From: Mucilaginibacter sp. OK283
GTDB lineage: Bacteria > Bacteroidota > Bacteroidia > Sphingobacteriales > Sphingobacteriaceae
DNA: 64,000 bases
Direction: 5' to 3'
Assembly: GCF_900110415.1 (NCBI RefSeq)
Contig: NZ_FODR01000019.1
Coordinates: 1 to 64,000, forward strand
Position numbers and translations under genes: made by a program. Positions 41,389 through 50,048 of the stretch are shown one piece after another. The notes beneath the pieces are model-generated. The model was given only the letters and a program-made list of their open reading frames with translations. It had not been told where the DNA came from and searched no databases. Positions within the stretch are counted from its first letter, which is position 1, and each line of letters opens with the position of its first letter.

Positions 41389-44300
41389 TTAGCTTTCCAG
41401 CCACAATTGCATCAATGAAATCAGCCTGTCCATATCAACCGGCTTAGTAATATAATCATTGGCACCGGCGGCTATACACTTTTCGCGGTCGTCTTTCATG
41501 GCTTTTGCGGTTAAAGCTATTACAGGTAACTTGGCCCATTTGTTTTGCTTGCGGATATATCTTGTGGCCTCATAACCATCCATCTTAGGCATCATGATAT
41601 CCATCAGCACTATATCAATGTTTGGCACCTCTTCCAGTTTGGCAATGGCTTCCTCGCCGTCGTTAGCAATTTCTACAACCAGTTCATAGCCTTGCAAGGC
41701 ACTGCTCAGGGCAAAAATGTTGCGCATATCATCGTCAACTATAAGTACTTTTTTCCCCTTTATGGCATCCTTCCCTTTTGTTGGCAATTTAGGTTTTGAT
41801 ATTGGTGCCGATGCCTGCCGGGTGCCTGCCGATTCACTGATCTTGTTCAGGAACAGGTTTACCTCATCAATCAGCCTATCTGCCGACTTATTGGTTTTAA
41901 CCACCATGGCATTAGCGTAAAGCATCAGCCTGTTTACCGATGCTTTATCCAGTTCCATTGCTGTATTTACAATTACCGGCAAAGCAGCAAAGCGGTCAAC
42001 CTCTTTTATTTTATCCAGCAGGTCTAACCCCGAAATATCGGGAAGGTTAAGGTCGAGGATTACGCATTGGTATTCATTTTCATGCAGCATCCTGAATGCC
42101 GAGGCACCGTCAAAAGCCTGGTCTACGGTAATACCCTGGCCTTGCATCATATCTTTTAAGGCCTGGCTTTGCGCCCGGTGGTCTTCAACCAGCAGTATTT
42201 GTTTAAACCGGGTGCCGCTCTGCAGCATAATATCGGCAAACAGCTTATCCAATGTTTCGGTACTGATAGGTTTTTTAAGGAAGCTGATAGCGCCTTCCTT
42301 ACGCACACGGTTGGCCGCAGCTTCGCCCGCCGACATCAGGTGCACTGGGATATGCATAATGGCTTCATCGGCCTTCAATTCTTTCAATATCTGCCAGCCA
42401 TCCTTACCCGGCAGCATAATATCCAATATTACGGCATCGGGTTTAGCCTCTTTAATAATTTCAACGGCACGCATACCCTCATAAACCATGATCGATTTGT
42501 ATCCATGATCGCGTGCGTAGTCCTGCAGTATATTGGCAAAGTTTTTATCGTCCTCCACTATAACTACCAGTGGGTCGCTGTTGTCTTCCCTTGTAATAAC
42601 TTTAGCCGGTTTCAGAAAGTTGCTTTCGGCCTTAAAGGTTTGGGCGGTTGGTAATACTTCCTCGTTTATAACCGGCAGTACTTTGCCCTCAAACGGAATT
42701 GTCAAAACAAATTCACTGCCTATTCCGGGTTCGCTGGTCATGCTTATACTGCCGCCCAGCAATATTGCCAGTTCGCGGCTGATGGACAAGCCCAAACCGG
42801 TGCCACCGTATTTACGACTGGTAGAGCCATCGGCCTGCTGAAAAGCTTCAAATATAATCCGCTGTTTTTCGGCGGGGATGCCTATGCCCGAATCTTTGAT
42901 AGCAAAGCTGATCGTATTTTCTTTTGCACCCGGCTTTACATTGATCGAAATTGAGCCATTCTCGGGCGTAAATTTAAACGCGTTTGAGAGGAGGTTTTTT
43001 ATCACCTGTTCAACCCTTACTTTATCGGTAAATACGGTTGCAGGTACGTCTTTAATGCTGGTGGTATAGTTTATCTTTTTGCTGCTTGCTACTTCGGCAA
43101 ACAGCATTTCCATATCGTTCACAATTTCGGATACGCTGATATCTTCATTTTGCATATCCAGCTTGCCCGATTCTATTTTGGATAAGTCGAGGATGTCGTT
43201 TATCAGTGTAAGTAAATCGTTACCTGCATTGAATATTACACTGGCGTATTTAATCTGATCTTCGGACAGGTTTGCCGGCTTATTATCCTTCAGGATACGC
43301 GCCAGCACCAGGATACTGTTAAGCGGCGTACGGAGCTCGTGACTCATATTGGCCAAAAACTCCGATTTATATTTGCCGGTAGTTTCCAATTCGTCAACTT
43401 TTAGGTTAATGGCCGCACGGGCTTCTTCAATCGCCTGGTTCTTTTCTTCCAGCAGGCTTGCTTTCTCTTCAAGTTCGGCGTTAATGGTGCGCAATTCTTC
43501 CTGTTGTACACGCAACTCTTCTTCTGATGCCTGCAACATTTCTGTTTTGTTTACCAGTTCTTCGTTGGTAACGCGCATTTCTTCCTGTTGAGCCTGCAGC
43601 TCTTCGGCCTGTTGCTGGGTTTCTTCAAACAGATCGTGCATAATGGTGCGGGCCTGGGCGGTGTTCACAGCCATGCCTATATCATTGGTAATGGCTAAAA
43701 TGTAGCCACGATCTTTTTCTGCCAATTCGCCGGCAAAGGCCACTTCCATTACACCTTTTAGCTTTTTATCAAAAAAGAAAGGAACGATGAAAGTTTCGGT
43801 AAGCAATTCTTTAACTACCGACGAAGAAAGCTCCAGCCTATCGTTCAGTTTTCCCCTTACAACAGCTGCCTTTTCATCAGCGGCAACCTGGCCAAGCCAG
43901 CCCTCAGATAGCTGTATTTTTTTCTTTAACAGATCGGGATTATGGAACGCGTATGATGCATACAAATCAAGCAGATGATCCCTGTCGTCATATAAATAAA
44001 ATGTGCCTGCGGCTGCCCCGGTATAAGTACAAACCTCGGCAAGTATATTGTGCGATAGCTCTTTTTCGCTTTGCTGGCCCTGCATTTTCTCGTTAAGGGT
44101 ACCTGTGCCTGTAAGTAACCAGTTTTTGGCTTCGTTTTCGGCCAATACAAGGCCCAATTCGGTATTGGCTATTTTAATTTCGGCTTCAATTTTCTTTTGC
44201 TGCTCAAAAGCGCCCTGAATATAGCGGAACAAAAACAGTATAATGAACAGGAATATTGATGAACCTGCAACAATAACGATGATGGCCTGGTTTGAAGCTT

Positions 44301-44832
44301 TTTCGGTGTTGTTTTTGCGGGTACTGAGCAAGTTATTCTCGTTTTCAGTAATACGGCCAACCAATGCGCGTATCATATCCATATTTTGCTTGCCCTTTAC
44401 AAACATATGGCTGGCAACCATAAATTCGAGCCCCCTGCCGTTGCGGGTTTCGATATTTTCTTTCAGGTAGTTACGTTGCGAATTAACAAAAGCGGTAAGC
44501 GTATCCAAACGTTTTAGCTGTTCGCCGTTATCTTTTGTGAGCGTTTTTAACCCTGCCAAATCGGCATCGATAAGCGGTAATGCTTCGTTATAAGGATCAA
44601 GAAGAACTTTATCGCCGGTAGCTGCAAAACCACGTACCCCGGTTTCGGCATCGATCATGTGCTGCAACAGGTTGGTTGACGATTTGATAACGTGCTGGGT
44701 ATGGTCTACCCAGGAATTATCTTCTTCTAACTGGCGAATGCTTTTGTACGCTAAAACACCTACCACAAAAACCAGAACAATAGATATAGCAAAGCCGGTT
44801 GTTACCTGCTGGCGAAAGGAGAATTTAACCAT
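41389..44832 (-). CDS. CHASE3-GAF hybrid histidine kinase with three receivers, 1147 aa
   Basis: An N-terminal helix (about residues 9-29), a CHASE3 domain (about 35-170; DAETGVRGFAATGD) and a second helix (about 180-203) anchor the sensor. A GAF domain (about 255-400) and a Gln/Glu-rich coiled coil (about 405-480) follow, then HisKA (ANMSHELRTPLNS), HATPase (NLLSNAFKF, KYGGTGLGL), and three receivers with phospho-Asp sites in VILDIMLPGKDG, VILDLNLPDISG and VLMDIMMPKMDG. The frame is open to a TTG at 44859; ATG 44832 (MVKFSFRQQV) is preferred. It heads the CheR-CheB-kinase operon. Confidence 0.94.
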   Translation of the reverse strand: MVKFSFRQQVTTGFAISIVLVFVVGVLAYKSIRQLEEDNSWVDHTQHVIKSSTNLLQHMIDAETGVRGFAATGDKVLLDPYNEALPLIDADLAGLKTLTKDNGEQLKRLDTLTAFVNSQRNYLKENIETRNGRGLEFMVASHMFVKGKQNMDMIRALVGRITENENNLLSTRKNNTEKASNQAIIVIVAGSSIFLFIILFLFRYIQGAFEQQKKIEAEIKIANTELGLVLAENEAKNWLLTGTGTLNEKMQGQQSEKELSHNILAEVCTYTGAAAGTFYLYDDRDHLLDLYASYAFHNPDLLKKKIQLSEGWLGQVAADEKAAVVRGKLNDRLELSSSVVKELLTETFIVPFFFDKKLKGVMEVAFAGELAEKDRGYILAITNDIGMAVNTAQARTIMHDLFEETQQQAEELQAQQEEMRVTNEELVNKTEMLQASEEELRVQQEELRTINAELEEKASLLEEKNQAIEEARAAINLKVDELETTGKYKSEFLANMSHELRTPLNSILVLARILKDNKPANLSEDQIKYASVIFNAGNDLLTLINDILDLSKIESGKLDMQNEDISVSEIVNDMEMLFAEVASSKKINYTTSIKDVPATVFTDKVRVEQVIKNLLSNAFKFTPENGSISINVKPGAKENTISFAIKDSGIGIPAEKQRIIFEAFQQADGSTSRKYGGTGLGLSISRELAILLGGSISMTSEPGIGSEFVLTIPFEGKVLPVINEEVLPTAQTFKAESNFLKPAKVITREDNSDPLVVIVEDDKNFANILQDYARDHGYKSIMVYEGMRAVEIIKEAKPDAVILDIMLPGKDGWQILKELKADEAIMHIPVHLMSAGEAAANRVRKEGAISFLKKPISTETLDKLFADIMLQSGTRFKQILLVEDHRAQSQALKDMMQGQGITVDQAFDGASAFRMLHENEYQCVILDLNLPDISGLDLLDKIKEVDRFAALPVIVNTAMELDKASVNRLMLYANAMVVKTNKSADRLIDEVNLFLNKISESAGTRQASAPISKPKLPTKGKDAIKGKKVLIVDDDMRNIFALSSALQGYELVVEIANDGEEAIAKLEEVPNIDIVLMDIMMPKMDGYEATRYIRKQNKWAKLPVIALTAKAMKDDREKCIAAGANDYITKPVDMDRLISLMQLWLES

Positions 44833-44929
44833 CAATAGATCTTGTTTATCTGAATACAAATATGTTTAAAAAAAACATGTTTACGTAAAAGTACGCAGCA
44901 ATAAACATATCAGGAATAATTTGGTTTTG

Positions 44930-45355
44930 TTAAACAGTTTCGGGCGGTTTAACAAAGCTTTTAGGCTTGCCGCTTAACGCACCAATGAGCGCCAACACCG
45001 GGCCTGCGAATAACACAAACCAACCCCATTTAAATTTAATTTGCCTGGTTAAAAGTGTATCAAACTTATGGAAAGGAATAAAACTAAAGGTGGTTTCAAC
45101 CTTTATTACGGCTGCAATAAGCAACACCCCCACTAAAATAACCGATGCCCATGCACAGGCACGGGTAATTTTATACTGGTTTAAAAATGATGAAATAACA
45201 CCGATAACTGCCACCAGCACAAGCACAATACCGTACGGCTGGTTAAGCTGATAAACGTTCCAGTTAAATAAATGAAACGGACGTAACAACGGGCAATAAG
45301 TACCGGCAAAAAGCAATACGAAGCCCACAAATGAAAAAATTGAACTAAGGCGCAT
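44930..45355 (-). CDS. Small membrane protein, 141 aa
   Basis: There are four hydrophobic segments (about residues 5-20, 42-58, 72-90 and 112-130) and a short basic tail (GKPKSFVKPPETV). The frame is open 32 codons further upstream, but those codons translate the GTGAGCGGTGAATG repeat tract, so ATG 45355 (MRLSSIFSFVGFV) is the true start. The family is unknown. It is on the same strand as gldC and downstream of it, beyond the repeat tract. Confidence 0.72.
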   Translation of the reverse strand: MRLSSIFSFVGFVLLFAGTYCPLLRPFHLFNWNVYQLNQPYGIVLVLVAVIGVISSFLNQYKITRACAWASVILVGVLLIAAVIKVETTFSFIPFHKFDTLLTRQIKFKWGWFVLFAGPVLALIGALSGKPKSFVKPPETV

Positions 45356-45490
45356 GGTGAGTAGTGAATGGTGAGCGGTGAATGGTGAGCGGTGAGTAAT
45401 GAGAGGTGAATAGTAATTTGTGAATGTTTGATCTAAAAATGCAAAATTCACAACTGACCACTCACCGCTGACTACTCACCACTCACCAAC
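45356..45490. repeat. GGTGA(G/A)-type repeat tract with inverse copy
   Basis: GGTGAGTAGTGAATGGTGAG-type words fill 45356-45415, and the inverse words ACTCACCGCTGACTACTCAC fill 45457-45488, so the tract can fold back on itself between two minus-strand genes. The same words occur at 48440-48460 and 59763-59775. Confidence 0.7.
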
Positions 45491-45820
45491 TTATTGTTTA
45501 ATTTCCATTTTATCGGCAAAGTGGGCGCAATAATCGCGCAGGTCTTCAACAATGTTTTTTTCGCCGGTGGCGCGTAAAAAGCTGTCGCCCATGGTTTGCA
45601 GGGTTTCGTAAAAAAAGCGTTTCATTTCGTCAACCGGCATATCCTTGGTCCACAGGTCAATGCGCAGGGTATTTTTGTAGCTTTGGTCCCACAGGGCCAG
45701 CATGAACGATTTTACGGGCAATGCCTCTTTTGATTGCGAGTCGGTTGATTCCCACATAATGTTTTCGGGCACGTTATTATCGTCGAGCGTAACGGTCAGC
45801 TTTATTTCGGCAGTTTTCAT
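45491..45820 (-). CDS. gldC: Gliding motility protein GldC
   Basis: GldC is a small cytoplasmic protein found across Bacteroidota and needed for efficient gliding in Flavobacterium. Length (109 aa) and the conserved stretch TLRIDLWTKDMPVDEMKRFF with the start EIKLTVTLDDNNVPENIMWE match the family. gldB, its usual partner, is not adjacent. Presence of GldC does not by itself show that the organism glides, since non-gliders also carry it. Confidence 0.92.
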   Translation of the reverse strand: MKTAEIKLTVTLDDNNVPENIMWESTDSQSKEALPVKSFMLALWDQSYKNTLRIDLWTKDMPVDEMKRFFYETLQTMGDSFLRATGEKNIVEDLRDYCAHFADKMEIKQ

Positions 45821-45943
45821 TTTCTGTTTTATTGAAGTCGCAAAAGTAGGTTATTTTAAAGCGACCGGATTATAATGGGTTTGTAATTTTTGATTGAACA
45901 TTCTACTTATCCACCATGTAAATTATGGAAATAAAGGGAGTGT

Positions 45944-46210
45944 TTATTTAACCAGGAAAAAGATTACGGCGATAAGGGCTATTACGCACAGCTCAATAAT
46001 CCATAGCTTTTTAAGCTCGGCAAAAAAGTTGCGGAACATCAGGTCCATAAAAAACACCACCGCCGCAAATAACAGGAAGATCCAGCCTATGGTGCCGCTC
46101 CAGTTTTCTAACGGCCGGCCGGCAATGGCTGCTCCATTTATCCAGATATAAACAGCCACCACCAAAAAAAATGTGGTTGCAAAATTTAACGGGGTAATGC
46201 GCAATTTCAT
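45944..46210 (-). CDS. Small membrane protein, 88 aa
   Basis: Three hydrophobic segments (about residues 8-28, 38-57 and 66-87) and a short loop FRNFFAELKKLW. It is not recognised. It lies 32 bp downstream of the DEAD-box helicase on the same strand and may be cotranscribed. The start MKLRITPLNF is a plausible inside-positive start. Confidence 0.7.
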   Translation of the reverse strand: MKLRITPLNFATTFFLVVAVYIWINGAAIAGRPLENWSGTIGWIFLLFAAVVFFMDLMFRNFFAELKKLWIIELCVIALIAVIFFLVK

Positions 46211-46242
46211 CTATTAATTTATGTTGAAGTGTTTAAAATCGG

Positions 46243-47598
46243 TTAACGTTTTTTTCGGGACGATGATGATCTGGTTTTTCCGCCGGCTGCCTTGTAGGCT
46301 TTGCCATATTTTACCTTGTTTTTGGCCTCGTCGAACTTTTTATGCTGATTTAGGGTTTTCTTTTCGTGGAAAGCGCCTTTAAAATCGGGATCGTCTTTAC
46401 GCTTTTGCATATCAATTTCCTTCGCAATTTCCTGGCGCTCATCGTAGCCTGTCTCCTCAATAAAAACATCATCCGGAATGGCCGAAACCGGGATGGTTTG
46501 CTTAATCAATTTTTCTATCTTTTTAAGATAGTATTCCTCTGCAGGGCCGCAAAAAGTAATGGCCTCACCCGATTGCAGGGCCCGGCCTGTTCGGCCTATC
46601 CGGTGTACATAATCTTCTATTACAACAGGTACATCAAAATTAATAACATGGCTTACATCACTTACATCAATACCTCGCGATGCCACATCTGTTGCTACCA
46701 GTATTTTAACCTCGTCGTTTTTAAACGAGTTTATGGAGTTAATACGGGTATTTTGCCCTTTATTGGCATGTAGCACCTTAACCCCTCCTTCGCCAAATTT
46801 GCGCAGCAGGAATTTGTAAACGTCATCGGCCACAACACGGGTTTTACAAAATATCATCAGCTTGGTAATTTCTCCCTCGGCTTCCAATAACTTCTTTAGC
46901 AGGTGAATTTTGGTTTTCACATTGGGTACATAGTACAACTGCTGGTTTACCGTTTGCGCGGGCGTTGCCTGCGGGGTAACCTCAATAATGGTTGGATACT
47001 CCAGGAAGTTATTAGATAGCTCATGAATTTTATCGCTCATGGTGGCCGAAAAAAGTAGGTTTTGCCTTTTTACCGGTACAACTTCAAGCAAGCGGTTAAT
47101 CTGGGGCATAAAGCCCATATCCATCATTTTATCTGCCTCATCAAGCACCAGTACCTGCAGGGTTTTGGTAACTATATGGCCCGCCAGGTATAAATCCATA
47201 AAGCGGCCGGGGGTGGCTACAATGATATCTACCCCTTTATTAAGGTTTTCTATTTGTGTTTTTGGGCCCAGGCCACCGTATAGTACTACAACCCTAAGGT
47301 CGGTGTTGGAGGCAAAGGTTTTAACGTTTTCCTCAATCTGCATGGCCAGTTCGCGCGTGGGCGAAATAATGAGCGCGCGGGGGACCTGGCCCTGGGCATA
47401 TTTAAGCTTCATGATTATGGGCAACACATAAGCCGCCGTTTTACCGGTACCTGTTTGCGCTATGCCCATTACATCCTGGCCGTTCATGATAGGCGGGATG
47501 GCTTTTTGCTGTATAGGCGTAGCTTCGGTATAACCGGCATCGGCAATGGCGTTTAAAATTTGCCGGTTAAAATTAAATTCTTCAAAAGATACACCCAT
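46243..47598 (-). CDS. DEAD-box RNA helicase (RhlE-like)
   Basis: All helicase motifs are visible: Q motif (EATPIQQKAIPPIM), I AQTGTGKTAAY, Ia PTRELAMQI, II VLDEADKMMDMGF, III SATMS, IV FCKTR, V ATDVASRGIDV and VI HRIGRTGRA. A basic, Ser/Arg/Lys-rich tail (GGKTRSSSSRKKR) probably contacts RNA. The frame begins further up at 47712, but ATG 47598 (MGVSFEEFNFNRQIL) matches the family. 451 aa. Such proteins remodel RNA in ribosome assembly, decay or cold growth. Confidence 0.96.
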   Translation of the reverse strand: MGVSFEEFNFNRQILNAIADAGYTEATPIQQKAIPPIMNGQDVMGIAQTGTGKTAAYVLPIIMKLKYAQGQVPRALIISPTRELAMQIEENVKTFASNTDLRVVVLYGGLGPKTQIENLNKGVDIIVATPGRFMDLYLAGHIVTKTLQVLVLDEADKMMDMGFMPQINRLLEVVPVKRQNLLFSATMSDKIHELSNNFLEYPTIIEVTPQATPAQTVNQQLYYVPNVKTKIHLLKKLLEAEGEITKLMIFCKTRVVADDVYKFLLRKFGEGGVKVLHANKGQNTRINSINSFKNDEVKILVATDVASRGIDVSDVSHVINFDVPVVIEDYVHRIGRTGRALQSGEAITFCGPAEEYYLKKIEKLIKQTIPVSAIPDDVFIEETGYDERQEIAKEIDMQKRKDDPDFKGAFHEKKTLNQHKKFDEAKNKVKYGKAYKAAGGKTRSSSSRKKR

Positions 47599-47794
47599 GG
47601 CGCAAAGATAGGCTTTTTGTTGATTAGGGCTATTGTTTGTTATATTGCGCCAACCTTTAGTATCACTTTTACGTTTAAAGCCGTAATAAAGGATGCATGA
47701 GATGTTAACCATATGCAGTACTTTACCTTATCTGTTTTATTGCCTGGTGGTTATATCCCGTTGCTTTCGTTTTTTACACCTATAAAATTCAGCA

Positions 47795-48436
47795 ATGAAA
47801 AAACACTTATTTACACTTTTATTTATTGTGGCGGCCTCTTTTGCTGCAAAAGCTCAAATTGGCACGGGCCGGTATTATATTGGCGGCAGCCTTAATTACA
47901 ATTACGATGGGTATGGCTATACCAACACCTATTCGTACGCAGCCGGTACTACAGTTTATACCAATCATGGTATATCTAACCTGCAAATTAACCCCGACTT
48001 TGGAATGTTCCTGTCAAAAAACTGGGCCATTGGCATCCAACCGGGCTATTCACGCACAGGTGGTACCGAAACATCTGTTTATACCGCGCTGGCGGGCAGT
48101 GGCACCACCAGTTATACCTATGATCGTAAGTATCATACTGATGCCCTGTCATTAGGCATCCACTTCAGGTACTATTGTATGCTGAATGATAGGATTGGCA
48201 TATTCCCGCAGTTTGGCGTTACCGAAGCAAATGATATCAACAACTTTAAATCGGGCTCGATAAGTGTTGGCGGCAATCCCAACATCGTATTTTTTGCCAC
48301 TAAAAAGCTGGCTGTAAACCTTGGCTTTGGTAATATATTGTATACCCATGATTATCAAACCAAAGCCAATTCATTTAACATAGGCCTGAATACCAATATT
48401 GGGTTTGGTGTAAATTATTATTGGGGGAAACAGTAG
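47795..48436 (+). CDS. Outer-membrane beta-barrel protein, 213 aa
   Basis: A signal peptide (MKKHLFTLLFIVAASFAAKAQ) precedes alternating strands rich in Tyr, Gly and Asn: GRYYIGGSLNYNYDGYG, FGMFLSKNWAIGIQPGYS, DALSLGIHFRYYCMLNDRIGIFPQFG, and terminal IGFGVNYYWGKQ. This is the pattern of OmpW/OmpA-like porin-fold proteins of Bacteroidota. Function unknown. Confidence 0.88.
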   Translation: MKKHLFTLLFIVAASFAAKAQIGTGRYYIGGSLNYNYDGYGYTNTYSYAAGTTVYTNHGISNLQINPDFGMFLSKNWAIGIQPGYSRTGGTETSVYTALAGSGTTSYTYDRKYHTDALSLGIHFRYYCMLNDRIGIFPQFGVTEANDINNFKSGSISVGGNPNIVFFATKKLAVNLGFGNILYTHDYQTKANSFNIGLNTNIGFGVNYYWGKQ

Positions 48437-48738
48437 TTTGAGTGGTGAGTGGTGAGTGATGTCTGCCCTGAATAACGAAATCAGGGTAGGCATTAGTAAG
48501 CAAGCCTCATATAAATCTCCCCTGGTAGGGGAGAAATTAATTAAGTAGAGGATTTACTTGGGGCCGTTTCAAATAAAAGGCAAATAGAAAGAAATAGAGA
48601 CCCGCAACACGCTACCCGCAACCCGAACCCCATTGTAAAAATCTTATATCAACAAATAAATACTTTGGCAATTCATGTTGTGTTCATAAAAAATACTTTT
48701 TTTAGTAGCTTGAATAATTATTTCAGTATTTTTAGTTA
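48437..48738. other. Intergenic region with several short repeats
   Basis: GAGTGGTGAGTGGTGAGTG lies right after the porin stop, then the hairpin TCTCCCC-tggta-GGGGAGA at 48516-48534, and ACCCGCAACACGCTACCCGC near 48599. The last 80 bp, AT-rich, should hold the promoter of the next gene. No other reading frame is seen. Confidence 0.6.
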
Positions 48739-49929
48739 ATGCGGCCAATCCGGATAGTTTTTATAGCCTTTGTTTTATTATGCCCCTTGTTTGTTTTGGC
48801 GCAATCCGCTACTATCACCGGTAAGGTGGTACATGGCGAAAGTAAATCGCCATTGGCCAATGCCAGTGTATTTTTAAATAACGCTACTTACGGCACCTCA
48901 ACTGCCGAGGATGGCACGTTTACCCTTTCGGGTATTAAGCCCGGCCAGTATGATCTTATTGTTACAGTAGTGGGATATGAGGATTACTCGCAAACGGTGC
49001 AGGTAGGCCATGTGCCCTTAAAGCTCGATATATCCCTCACCCAAAAAGTATTGATGTTGCGCGAAGTTGTGATAAGCAGCAATGCCGACTGGAAAAAAAA
49101 TTACGAACAATTCAGGAGGGAATTTATTGGCACCACCGAAAACTCTAAATTGTGCAAAGTGCTTAACCCGCGCGTGCTTAACCTTAATTATCACCGCAGT
49201 AAACAACGGCTGGAAGCTGATGCTGATGAGTTTTTGGTGATGGAGAACAAGGCTTTAGGGTACCGCACCAAATATTTACTTAAAAACTTTGTAAGTGATG
49301 GTATTGAGCATACCATACAATACTCGGGCAGGGCATTGTTTGAAAACCTGCCGGGATCGGCCGAACAAAAAAGAATATGGAAACACAAACGTGAGGAAGC
49401 TTATTATGGCTCGCCCCAGCATTTTTTCAGGTCGTTATATAAAGATAAATTAAAGGAAGAGGGTTTTGAAGCTCACGACTTTACCCGAGTCCTTAACCGC
49501 GAACGGCCACCAGAAGAACTGATACAGCAAAAAATAAAAAGATATAAAGAAACCAACCGCGACTCGGTTATGCACTGGTACAAACTCAGTAACCTAACCA
49601 AATGGAGCGACGAAAATGTGGTGAAGATTCCGTACCAGCCGATGGAAATTTTGCGCAGTACACCCGAGGCCGGCATTTACGCCATTACCTTTCCGCACTT
49701 TTTGTACGTGGTATATACCAAAAAGCACGAACTTACCGAATTTAAAGATGTATACCGCCCGCTGGATATGGAAAACTTTGAAACCAGCATTATTACCCTT
49801 TACGGTACTTACGCCTTGTTTGATAACAACGGCACCGTAATATCAAATCCCGCCCCTCTTTACGAGGGTACCTGGTCAAAAGCCAAGCTATGCGATTTAC
49901 TGCCGGTTGATTATGAGCCGGGGGACTAA
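48739..49929 (+). CDS. CarboxypepD_reg-like surface protein, 396 aa
   Basis: A signal peptide (MRPIRIVFIAFVLLCPLFVLAQ) is followed by a carboxypeptidase-regulatory-like beta-sandwich (about residues 24-110): ATITGKVVHGESKSPLANASVFLNN, GTSTAEDGTFTLSGIKPG and YDLIVTVVGYEDY. The remaining 285 residues have no recognised domain; they contain HRSKQRLEADADEFLVMENKALGY and a YKLSNLTKWSDENVVKIPYQP region found in related Bacteroidota proteins. It has no C-terminal barrel long enough to be a TonB receptor. Likely periplasmic or outer-membrane associated. Confidence 0.88.
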   Translation: MRPIRIVFIAFVLLCPLFVLAQSATITGKVVHGESKSPLANASVFLNNATYGTSTAEDGTFTLSGIKPGQYDLIVTVVGYEDYSQTVQVGHVPLKLDISLTQKVLMLREVVISSNADWKKNYEQFRREFIGTTENSKLCKVLNPRVLNLNYHRSKQRLEADADEFLVMENKALGYRTKYLLKNFVSDGIEHTIQYSGRALFENLPGSAEQKRIWKHKREEAYYGSPQHFFRSLYKDKLKEEGFEAHDFTRVLNRERPPEELIQQKIKRYKETNRDSVMHWYKLSNLTKWSDENVVKIPYQPMEILRSTPEAGIYAITFPHFLYVVYTKKHELTEFKDVYRPLDMENFETSIITLYGTYALFDNNGTVISNPAPLYEGTWSKAKLCDLLPVDYEPGD

Positions 49930-49933
49930 TTAG

Positions 49934-49990
49934 TCATTGCGCTTCGTTGTCATTGGTCATTGTCGCTGCGCTTGTCATTGGTCATTTGTC
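49934..49990. repeat. TCATTGGTCATT-type direct repeats
   Basis: Five TCATTG/TCATTGGTCATT words with GCGCTT between them lie just after the surface-protein gene, in the 119-bp gap between convergent genes. Confidence 0.6.
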
Positions 49991-50048
49991 GGATTTATTT
50001 GAGGTTTCAAAAACATTTTTTTTGCCCATCAACCTTGCCCCTAAATGA

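Noticed and set aside
45356..45451. N-terminal extension of the membrane protein (32 codons)
   Set aside because: Those codons translate the GGTGAG repeat tract (HRSPFTAHHS), so the ATG at 45355 was chosen.
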